The position numbers and the translations under genes were made by a program. Positions 42,304-49,397 of a DNA stretch of 64,000 bases are shown in pieces. Positions within the stretch are counted from its first letter, which is position 1. Every line of letters starts with the position of its first letter. The notes under the pieces were generated by a model that made no database searches, was not told where the DNA came from, and saw only the letters and a list, made by a program, of their open reading frames with translations. Origin of the DNA: Ramlibacter henchirensis (GTDB lineage Bacteria > Pseudomonadota > Gammaproteobacteria > Burkholderiales > Burkholderiaceae_C); contig NZ_SMLM01000001.1 in NCBI RefSeq assembly GCF_004682015.1, forward strand, positions 434,001 to 498,000. The letters run 5' to 3'.

Positions 42304-42954
42304 ATGGCCTACCAACGCAGGACCAAGGACCAGCTCGCACGCCGCGTGGCGCAGGACATCCACGATGGCGCGTACGTCAACCTCGGCATCGGCATGCCGA
42401 CGCTGGTGGCCAATCATCTTCGGCCCGGCACCGAGGTCATCCTCCACAGCGAGAACGGCATCCTCGGTATGGGCCCCGCGCCGCCCGGGGGCCAGGAGGA
42501 CTACGACCTGATCAACGCCGGCAAGCAGCCGGTGACGCTGCTGCCCGGCGGCGCGTACTTCCACCACGCCGACAGCTTCGGGATGATGCGCGGCGGCCAC
42601 CTGGACATCTGCGTGCTCGGCGCCTTCCAGGTGTCCGCCACCGGCGACCTGGCGAACTGGCACACGGGCGAGAAGGACGCCATCCCCGCCGTGGGCGGCG
42701 CGATGGACTTGGCCATCGGCGCCAGGCAGACCTGGGTGATGATGGACCTGCTGACGAAGTCGGGCGAGAGCAAGCTGGTCGAGCGCTGCACGTATCCGCT
42801 CACCGGCATCGGCTGCGTCAAGCGCGTCTACACCGATCTCGCCACGTTCGAGTGCACGCCGCGAGGGCTGCGCGTCATCGACACTGTCGAGGGCCTGGAC
42901 CTCGCCGAGCTGCAGCGCATGGTCGGCCTGCCGCTGGAGCGGCCCGCGGCATGA
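42304..42954 (+). CDS. pcaJ: 3-Oxoadipate CoA-transferase subunit B
   Basis: A 216-residue beta subunit. The catalytic glutamate is Glu50 in HSENGILGMG, the residue that forms the glutamyl-CoA intermediate. NLGIGMPTLVANHL and the C-terminal LLTKSGESKLVERCTYPLTG are family-typical. It starts one base after the subunit A gene ends and overlaps the next gene by ATGA. Confidence 0.93.
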   Translation: MAYQRRTKDQLARRVAQDIHDGAYVNLGIGMPTLVANHLRPGTEVILHSENGILGMGPAPPGGQEDYDLINAGKQPVTLLPGGAYFHHADSFGMMRGGHLDICVLGAFQVSATGDLANWHTGEKDAIPAVGGAMDLAIGARQTWVMMDLLTKSGESKLVERCTYPLTGIGCVKRVYTDLATFECTPRGLRVIDTVEGLDLAELQRMVGLPLERPAA

Positions 42955-44018
42955 AGCCGTTCGTCTACACCGCGCAGGCCGCGCGCGTGGTCTTCGGTGC
43001 GGGATCGCTGGCCCGGCTGCGCGAGGAGATCGAGCGGGTGGGCGCGCGCCGCGCCCTCGTGCTCTCCACGGCCGGGCAGCGCGCGTCGGCGGAGCGGGTG
43101 GCCGACATGCTGGGTCCTGCGGCTGCGGGCATCTTCGCGCGCGCCGTGATGCACGTGCCGGTCGAGACCGCGAGGGAAGCGCGCGAGGTCGCACGCTCGC
43201 TCAACGCGGATTGCGCCGTGGCCATCGGCGGCGGGTCGACGACGGGCCTCGGCAAGGCGATCGCCCTGGACTCAGGGCTGCCGATCGTCGCCATCCCGAC
43301 CACCTATGCCGGCAGCGAGATGACGCCGATCTACGGCATCACGGAAGGCGGCCTGAAGAAGACCGGCCGCGATGCCAAGGTGCTGCCCCGCACGGTGATC
43401 TACGACCCGCAACTCACGCTGGGCCTGCCCAACACCCTGAGCGTCACCAGCGGCATCAACGCGATCGCGCACGCGGCCGAGGGGCTCTATTCGGTCGATG
43501 GCAATCCCATCATGGACCTGATGGCGCAGGAGGGGATCGCGGCGTTCGCGCGCAGCCTGCCGGCCATCGAGGCCGATCCAGCCGACATCGAGGCGCGTTC
43601 GAACGCTCTGTACGGCGCGTGGCTGTGCGGTACCGTGCTGGGCAACGTCGGCATGGCGCTGCACCACAAGCTGTGCCACACGCTGGGCGGCAGCTTCAAC
43701 CTGCCGCACGCGGAAACGCACACCGTGGTGCTTCCGCATGCGCTCGCCTACAACGCCCCCGCCGCGCCCGAGGCGATGCAGCGGATCGCGCGGGCGCTGG
43801 GGGTCGCCGATGCGGCGCAGGGTGCGTTCGACCTTGCGCAAAGGAACGGGGCCCCGACGGCGCTGCGCGACATCGGCATGGCCGCAGGCGACGTGGACCG
43901 TGCGTGCGAGATCGCGTTGCAGAACCAGTACCCGAATCCGCGGCCGCTCGAGCGGGACGCGATCCGGCAGCTGCTTCAGGATGCGTTCGAGGGCCGCCGC
44001 CCTTCGCCGCGCGGCTAG
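42951..44018 (+). CDS. Maleylacetate reductase (iron-type alcohol dehydrogenase family)
   Basis: A 355-residue NAD(P)H-dependent reductase making 3-oxoadipate from maleylacetate (PnpF/MacA type). It begins FVYTAQAARVVFGAGSLA, as maleylacetate reductases do, with the dinucleotide-binding AIGGGSTTGLGKAIAL and IPTTYAGSEMTPIYG. Conserved His in ALHHKLCHTLGG and HAETHTVVLPHAL occupy the metal/active-site region. ATG overlaps the CoA-transferase stop. It closes the pathway from hydroquinone to 3-oxoadipyl-CoA. Confidence 0.93.
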   Translation: MKPFVYTAQAARVVFGAGSLARLREEIERVGARRALVLSTAGQRASAERVADMLGPAAAGIFARAVMHVPVETAREAREVARSLNADCAVAIGGGSTTGLGKAIALDSGLPIVAIPTTYAGSEMTPIYGITEGGLKKTGRDAKVLPRTVIYDPQLTLGLPNTLSVTSGINAIAHAAEGLYSVDGNPIMDLMAQEGIAAFARSLPAIEADPADIEARSNALYGAWLCGTVLGNVGMALHHKLCHTLGGSFNLPHAETHTVVLPHALAYNAPAAPEAMQRIARALGVADAAQGAFDLAQRNGAPTALRDIGMAAGDVDRACEIALQNQYPNPRPLERDAIRQLLQDAFEGRRPSPRG

Positions 44019-44031
44019 GAGCTGGCTCCTA
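44016..44031. terminator. Palindrome supplying both convergent stop codons
   Basis: TAGGAGC-TG-GCTCCTA is a perfect 7-bp-arm palindrome. Its outer TAG on each strand is the stop codon of the maleylacetate reductase gene (plus) and of the SDR gene (minus). It could act as a small two-way terminator; the 2-base loop means the real hairpin loop would open by one or two pairs. Confidence 0.45.
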
Positions 44032-44820
44032 CACGACCAGCGGCGTCGCCGCGCCGTCCATCGACACGATCGCGCCCGAGACATAGCCGGACTTCGGCGA
44101 GGCGAGGAACACCACCATGTTCGCGATGTCCTGCGGCGTCGCCAGGCGGCCGAGCGGCGCCCGCGCGGTCGCCTGCTTCAGGACTTCTTCCGGCGTCATG
44201 CCGCGCAATCGCGCATCGGCGGCGATGCCCTCGGCCATGCGTTCGGTCAGCGTCAGGGCCGGATTCACCGCGTTCACGCGCACGCCGTTGGGTCCCCACG
44301 CCGCTGCGAGTCCCGCCGTCGCCAGCATCAACGCAGCATTCGCCGCACCACCGGCCAGGTGCGTCGGCGTGGCCACCTTGCCGCCCATGCCGATCACGTT
44401 GACGATCACGCCTTTGCCGCGCTCGCCCATGCGCTTGACCAGGGGATCGATCACATGGATGTAGCTGAAGAACTTCGCATCCATCGCGCCGTGCCAGGCC
44501 TCGGGCGTCAGCTCGTTGAAAGGCGTGCGGCGTGCGGCGCCCGCGGAGTTGACCAGCACGTCGACCGGCCCGACCTGCGCCTCGGCCGCGTCGACCGCCT
44601 CGCGTGCGGATTGCGCGTTCTGCAAGTCGGCTGCGAAGCAGGCGACGCGGCCCGGCGCATTGGCCTCCAGCGCCGCGCGCGCCTTGTCCAAGTTGGCTTG
44701 CGAGCGGCCGACGAGCGAGACGCGCGCGCCTTCCTGCAGGAACAACTCCGCGCAGGCGAGACCGATGCCCCGGCTGCCGCCGGTCACGAGGACGTGGAGG
44801 CCTTTCAGTTGCAGATCCAT
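44029..44820 (-). CDS. Atypical short-chain dehydrogenase/reductase lacking the catalytic Ser-Tyr-Lys
   Basis: A 263-residue SDR-fold protein. The cofactor site is intact (VTGGSRGIG, 12-20; NSAG at 91-94). At the active site the usual Ser is replaced in NVIGMGG, and the YxxxK motif reads Gly157-x-x-x-Asn161 (LAGGAANAAL). Such YxxxK-less SDRs form a small known subgroup whose chemistry is not settled. The gene converges on the hydroquinone operon and shares its stop palindrome; upstream lies a long intergenic palindrome, so it is probably its own unit. Confidence 0.88.
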   Translation of the reverse strand: MDLQLKGLHVLVTGGSRGIGLACAELFLQEGARVSLVGRSQANLDKARAALEANAPGRVACFAADLQNAQSAREAVDAAEAQVGPVDVLVNSAGAARRTPFNELTPEAWHGAMDAKFFSYIHVIDPLVKRMGERGKGVIVNVIGMGGKVATPTHLAGGAANAALMLATAGLAAAWGPNGVRVNAVNPALTLTERMAEGIAADARLRGMTPEEVLKQATARAPLGRLATPQDIANMVVFLASPKSGYVSGAIVSMDGAATPLVV

Positions 44821-44885
44821 CCGAACTCCTTTGCGACCGAATGGGCCGCACTCTAACGGTGTGCAGCAGCGCTTTGTCCGAGACA

Positions 44886-44990
44886 GAACTCAGTACGCAG
44901 AAAACGCAGAAAGAACGCAGAAAAAATGTCCTTCGAAATTCTTCTCTGCGCTTTCTGCGTTCTTTCTGCGATCTCTGCGTACGGGAGTTC
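44886..44990. repeat. Long imperfect palindrome of CGCAGAAA units
   Basis: Left arm from GAACTCAGTACGCAGAAAA and right arm ending TGCGTACGGGAGTTC are reverse complements over about 42 bases with few mismatches. Inside each arm the motif CGCAGAAA(G) is repeated three times. The right arm ends in the stop codon of the Rieske gene. It separates the Rieske operon from the SDR gene and may terminate transcription or be a dispersed repeat. Confidence 0.8.
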
Positions 44991-46329
44991 AGGACTGCAC
45001 AGCGGCGTCGATCCGCCCAAGCTCGTCGCCGAACCGCAAGGCCATCACCTGGTCGAAATCCGCTTCCTCCGGCGCGACGATGCCGCCGGCGCGCACGCGG
45101 TAGGCCGCGGCATCATCGAGGCCTAGGGGAACGCCCCCGACCGCGAGCGTCTTGGCGGCATCCAGCATCAGGCGCCGGAACTGCACCACGCCGATGTCGG
45201 TGGGGCCCAGCAGCTCGCGCGTGCGGTCCGCGATGCGCCCTTGGCTGTCCTGGATGGCCGCGTCCTGTTCGGACACGCCGACGATGCCGGTGAAGTTCTC
45301 GGACTTCTGCATGCGGCGATCGATCAGGTAGTCGTTGGAACGGTTGCGCGTCGGCATCCAGTTGCCGTCCATCTCCGGATACACCGCGCCGCCGGTGCGA
45401 TAGCTCTGGCGCTCCTCGTCGGTGAGCGGCCGCGTCGGGTTCCACGAGTACACGTACACCCAGCAGTTCTCGTCGTCGATCGGCACCCAGGTCTGGCCGT
45501 GGTAGGTCTGGCCTTCGGTGGCGCTGGGCGTGTAGCCGTGGCAGGGCATCAGGTACTGCGCGATGCGCCAGTAGAGCTGGCCGGGCGACGCGCGGCGTGA
45601 AGCACCCAGCACCAGGCCGCTGCCATGCTTCTTCACCTCGTAGCGCGGGCGCGCGTCGTCGCGCATCCACTTCACGTGGTCCTGGCTCATGGTCTTCTGC
45701 GAGTAGCCGCGCGTCGCGCGCGCCGCCTTCTCCGCCAGCTGTTCGTCGGACGTGAGCACGGGCTGGTGCAGGAACGAGAAGTGCGCGGTGTCCACGCCGC
45801 CCTCCGCGGCCTGCGCCCAGTTGCATTCCTGGAACTTCTTGGACACGTGGCGATGCGAAGGCGGCACCAGCGCGAACTCCATCTGCGGCAGCTCGGGCGC
45901 CGGCTGGCGGCTGCCCATGTAGGCCCAGACGAAGTCGCCCCACTCGCGCGTCGGATAGGCCTTGATGCGCGCCTTCTCGCACATGCGCGGCGCCACCTCC
46001 GGCGGGATGGTGGGCATGTCCAGGCATTCGCCGCGCGCGTTGAACTTCCAGCCGTGGAAGGCGCAGCGGATGCCGCCGTCCTCGTTGCGGCCGAAGAACA
46101 GGTTGGCGCCGCGGTGCGGGCAGCGCGGTTCGACCAGGGCGACCTGGCCTTCGCTGTCGCGGAAGGCGATCAGTTCCTCGCCGAGCACCTTGATGCGCAC
46201 CGGCGCGCCGTCGGGCTCGGGCAGTTGCTCGGACAGCAGCACCGGGATCCAGTAGCTGCGAAACAGCTCGCCCATCGGCGTGCCGGCGTTGGTGCGCGTC
46301 AGCGCCTCGTTGTCTTCACGGCTCAACAT
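44989..46329 (-). CDS. Rieske non-heme iron oxygenase, alpha subunit (phthalate-dioxygenase type)
   Basis: A 446-residue oxygenase. The Rieske cluster ligands are Cys70, His72 (CPHRGA) and Cys89, His92 (CAFHGW). The mononuclear iron site follows as Asp180, His183 and His188 (GGVDTAHFSFLH). Length and the FRSYWIPVLLSEQLPEPDG start match the phthalate 4,5-dioxygenase/vanillate demethylase branch, which takes electrons from a separate reductase; none is encoded here. It ends an operon after the BKACE gene (22 bp). It may hydroxylate or demethylate an aromatic acid feeding the hydroquinone route. Confidence 0.92.
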   Translation of the reverse strand: MLSREDNEALTRTNAGTPMGELFRSYWIPVLLSEQLPEPDGAPVRIKVLGEELIAFRDSEGQVALVEPRCPHRGANLFFGRNEDGGIRCAFHGWKFNARGECLDMPTIPPEVAPRMCEKARIKAYPTREWGDFVWAYMGSRQPAPELPQMEFALVPPSHRHVSKKFQECNWAQAAEGGVDTAHFSFLHQPVLTSDEQLAEKAARATRGYSQKTMSQDHVKWMRDDARPRYEVKKHGSGLVLGASRRASPGQLYWRIAQYLMPCHGYTPSATEGQTYHGQTWVPIDDENCWVYVYSWNPTRPLTDEERQSYRTGGAVYPEMDGNWMPTRNRSNDYLIDRRMQKSENFTGIVGVSEQDAAIQDSQGRIADRTRELLGPTDIGVVQFRRLMLDAAKTLAVGGVPLGLDDAAAYRVRAGGIVAPEEADFDQVMALRFGDELGRIDAAVQS

Positions 46330-46351
46330 CTTTGCTTCCCTTCAGCGGCGT

Positions 46352-47284
46352 CTAGAAACCCACCTGGTCGCGGCCCTTGAGCTGCAGCAGCGCGCGCGCC
46401 TCTGCCGGTGTCGCCACTTCGAGCCCGAGCTCCTCCAGGATGCGCCGCACCTTCATCACCTGTTCCGCGTTGCTGCGGGCCAGCTTGCCGCGGCCGATCC
46501 AGAGGCTGTCCTCCAGCCCCACTCGAACGTGGCCGCCGAACACGGCCGATTGCACGGCCACGCGCATCTGCGCGCTGCCCGCGCCTAGCACCGACCAGTA
46601 GTACTGGTCGCCGAACAGCCGGTCGGCCGTGCGGCTCATGTGCATCACGTCCTCCGGATGCGAACCGATCCCACCGCGCAGCCCGAACACCGATTGCACG
46701 AACAGCGGCGGCTTCAGCAGCCCGCGCTGCAGGAAGTGCTGCGCGGTGTAGAGGTGCCCGATGTCGTAGCACTCCAGCTCGAAGCGGGTGTCGTTCTGGC
46801 TGCACGCCTGCAGCACATTGGCGATGTCGCGGAAGGTGTTGCGGAAGATGCGGTCCTCGCTGCCTTCGAGATAAGGGCGCTCCCAGTCGTGCCTGAACTC
46901 CTTGTAGCGGTCCAGCATCTCGTAAAGGCCGAAGTTCATCGAGCCGAGGTTCAGCGAAGCCACTTCCGGCCGCAGTTCCACCGCGGGCTTCATCCGCTCT
47001 TCCACGCTCATCGTGGGCGCGCCGCCGGTGGTGAGGTTCACCACGACATCGCTGGCGCGCTTGATCTGCGGCAGGAAGCGCATGAAGGCTTCCGTCGTCT
47101 GCTCGGGCCGCCCGTCCTGCGGGTTGCGGGCATGCAGGTGGACGATGGCCGCGCCGGCCTCGGCGGCGCCGAGCGCCCCGTCCGCGATTTCCTGCGGCGT
47201 CACCGGCAGGTGCGGCGACATGCTCGGGGTGTGGATGGACCCGGTGACCGCGCAGGTGATGATGACCTTGGAAGAGGATTTCAT
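46352..47284 (-). CDS. Beta-keto acid cleavage enzyme (BKACE, DUF849)
   Basis: A 310-residue zinc enzyme of the BKACE family, which splits a beta-keto acid with acetyl-CoA into a CoA ester and acetoacetate. Zinc ligands are readable as His49 and His51 (IVHLHARNP) and Glu258 (VGLEDSLW). The start is KVIITCAVTGSIHTP-like; I chose ATG 47284, though GTG 47296, overlapping the upstream stop as GTGA, is also possible. The family has many substrates (3-keto-5-aminohexanoate, dehydrocarnitine, others); the one here is unknown. Confidence 0.88.
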   Translation of the reverse strand: MKSSSKVIITCAVTGSIHTPSMSPHLPVTPQEIADGALGAAEAGAAIVHLHARNPQDGRPEQTTEAFMRFLPQIKRASDVVVNLTTGGAPTMSVEERMKPAVELRPEVASLNLGSMNFGLYEMLDRYKEFRHDWERPYLEGSEDRIFRNTFRDIANVLQACSQNDTRFELECYDIGHLYTAQHFLQRGLLKPPLFVQSVFGLRGGIGSHPEDVMHMSRTADRLFGDQYYWSVLGAGSAQMRVAVQSAVFGGHVRVGLEDSLWIGRGKLARSNAEQVMKVRRILEELGLEVATPAEARALLQLKGRDQVGF

Positions 47285-47292
47285 GCGGGCCG

Positions 47293-48285
47293 TCACTCGG
47301 GCTTCAGGCCGGCGTCAGCGGTGAACTGCCCCCACAACGCGATCTGCGACTTGACGTAGTCCTCCAGTTCGCGCGGGGAGCTGCCGAAGATGTCGATGCC
47401 GAGCTCGGCACCCTTCTGGCGCAGGTCCGGGCGGTTGAGAACCGCGACCAGTTCGCGATTGAGGCGGGCGACGATGGGCTGCGGCGTGCCGGCGGGCGCG
47501 AACATGCCGAACCAGGCGACCACGTCGAAGCCGGGGTAGCCGGCTTCGGACATGGTCGGCACGTCCGGGAGCGCGGGGAAGCGCTTGTCCGAGAGCACGG
47601 CCAGCGCCCGCATCTTGCCGCCCTTGACCAGCGGCGAGGCCGCGGCGAGGTCGACGAACGCGAAGTGGATCTGCCCACCGAGCATGTCGGTCGTGATGTT
47701 GGGCGAGCTCTTGTACGGCACGCGCAGGAACTGCACGCCGGCGTTCTTGCCCAGCTTGCTGCCCGAGACGATGCCGAAGCTGTTGGCCGCGCCGTAGCTG
47801 ATGGTGTTCGGCGCCTTGCGCGCAGCCTCCACCAGCTCTTTCAGCGTCCTGAACGGGCTGTTGGCCGGCACCAGCAGGAAGAACGTAAGGTTGCCCATCC
47901 GGCTGATGGGAGCGAAGTCCTTCACCGGGTCGTAGCGCAGGTCCTTCACCAGGTGCGGGTTGGCCGCGTGCGTGGTGTTGGTCGTGAAGAGCAGGGTGTT
48001 GCCGTCCGGCTTGGCGCGAGCGACCGACTCCGCCGCGAGGATGCCGTTGGCGCCGGGCCTGTTCTCGATCACCGCCGACACACCGAGCGCCGTGGAGAGA
48101 TGCTGCGCCACCATGCGCGCGTACACGTCGGTGCCGCTGCCGGGGCCGAAGGGCAGCACGATCTTCAGCGGTCCTTCGATGCGGTCCGCTTGCGCGAAGG
48201 CCGAGGTCGCGGCGGCGCCGAGCGCGGCGGCCATCAGGTCCCGCCTGCGCAGCCCGCAAACGGCCGGGGCTCGTCTCTCTTCCAT
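47293..48285 (-). CDS. Bug/TctC-family tripartite tricarboxylate transporter receptor
   Basis: A 330-residue periplasmic binding protein with a twin-arginine-like signal (GLRRRDLMAAALGAAATSAFAQ). Bug signatures are LKIVLPFGPGSGTDVYAR, NRPGANGILAAESVARAKPDG and RVPYKSSPNITTDMLGG. AGGAGA lies upstream of the ATG. It is the first gene of the BKACE-Rieske operon and is divergent from a LysR gene with a palindromic operator between them, so it likely captures the aromatic or carboxylate inducer. Confidence 0.92.
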   Translation of the reverse strand: MEERRAPAVCGLRRRDLMAAALGAAATSAFAQADRIEGPLKIVLPFGPGSGTDVYARMVAQHLSTALGVSAVIENRPGANGILAAESVARAKPDGNTLLFTTNTTHAANPHLVKDLRYDPVKDFAPISRMGNLTFFLLVPANSPFRTLKELVEAARKAPNTISYGAANSFGIVSGSKLGKNAGVQFLRVPYKSSPNITTDMLGGQIHFAFVDLAAASPLVKGGKMRALAVLSDKRFPALPDVPTMSEAGYPGFDVVAWFGMFAPAGTPQPIVARLNRELVAVLNRPDLRQKGAELGIDIFGSSPRELEDYVKSQIALWGQFTADAGLKPE

Positions 48286-48360
48286 GGGGCTTGTCTCCTG
48301 GTAATCGCCGAATGCTGCGGCCGGCGCCCGCAGTCGGGCAATCGACTTTTCGGCGGACAA

Positions 48361-48377
48361 TGTGAGGAAAACTCACA
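48361..48377. promoter_or_regulatory. LysR-type operator between tctC and its regulator
   Basis: TGTGAG-GAAAA-CTCACA is a perfect 6-bp-arm inverted repeat and contains the T-N11-A pattern of LysR boxes (TGAG...CTCA). It lies 17 bp upstream of the LysR start and 76 bp upstream of the divergent tctC, the standard place for autoregulation plus activation. Confidence 0.7.
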
Positions 48378-48393
48378 GCTGCACCCACGCTCG

Positions 48394-49293
48394 ATGTCAA
48401 TGCAGAGACTGCCGCCGCTCAACAGCCTGAAGGCCTTCGACGCCGCGGCGCGCCACCTGAGTTTCACCGCGGCCGCGGCGGAACTGCACGTGACGCACGG
48501 CGCCGTCAGCCGACAGATCGCGGCCCTGGAGGAGGAGCTTCACGCGGCCCTTTTCATCCGGGGATCGCGGGGCCTGAAACTCACGCAGGAAGGTGCCCAG
48601 CTCGCGGGCGCCGTGGGCAGCGCATTCGCGATGATGCGTTCGGCGGTCGCGCAGGTGCGGCAGGCCGGGCCGACGTCCGCGCTGCGGGTGAGCGTGCCGC
48701 CCACGCTGGCGATGCGCTGGCTGATCCCGCGCATGACGGCGCTGCACCACGCGCACCCCAGGCTTCGGATCGAGCTGAGCACGTCGACCGAGCCGGTCGA
48801 TTTCGATCGCGACCCGGTCGACGCCGCGATCCGGCGCATCGCGCGCACCCCGAAGGGCGTGATCGCCGAACGCTTCCTCGACGGACGCTCGGTGCCGGTG
48901 TGCAGCCCGGCCTACCAGCAGCAGCACCGGATGCGTTCGCCCGCCGACCTGGAGCGGGCCACCTTGATCGTCACCCGCTCGGAGCCGGAGGCGTGGCCGC
49001 AGTGGCTGCGCAATCGCCGCGTGCCGCGCCGGGAAGGTGCGGCCACGATCGAGTTCGAGCAGCTGTACTTCGCGCTGCAGGCGGCACTCGATTCGCTGGG
49101 CGTCGCACTGGTCCCGATCGCGTTGGTCGAGACGGAGATCCGCGCGGGGCGCCTGAAGGCGCTGGCCGATCCCGAAGGACAGGTCTCCACGGCCTATGCG
49201 CTGCTCTCGCCGCGCGTTTCGGCGCAGGCCGAATCGATCCGGACGCTGGGTGAGTGGCTGAAGCAGGCCACGGCGAGCTTCGAGGCCTCCTGA
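48394..49293 (+). CDS. LysR-family regulator, GcvA-like
   Basis: A 299-residue LysR protein. It starts RLPPLNSLKAFDAAARHLSF, the GcvA-subfamily pattern, with the recognition helix in VTHGAVSRQIAALEEEL. The effector domain has LRVSVPPTLAMRWLIPR. Two in-frame ATGs (48394, 48400) are possible. Divergent orientation and a strong palindrome point to control of the tctC-BKACE-Rieske operon. Confidence 0.92.
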   Translation: MSMQRLPPLNSLKAFDAAARHLSFTAAAAELHVTHGAVSRQIAALEEELHAALFIRGSRGLKLTQEGAQLAGAVGSAFAMMRSAVAQVRQAGPTSALRVSVPPTLAMRWLIPRMTALHHAHPRLRIELSTSTEPVDFDRDPVDAAIRRIARTPKGVIAERFLDGRSVPVCSPAYQQQHRMRSPADLERATLIVTRSEPEAWPQWLRNRRVPRREGAATIEFEQLYFALQAALDSLGVALVPIALVETEIRAGRLKALADPEGQVSTAYALLSPRVSAQAESIRTLGEWLKQATASFEAS

Positions 49294-49397
49294 TGGGCTG
49301 CTCGACAAGAAACAGTTTTCGCGGGCGCCGCTGATGCGCTGCGCCTGAGCCAGCCCCTGCCGTACGATGGACTCCTGCGTTGCGAAAGGAGTGTCTC

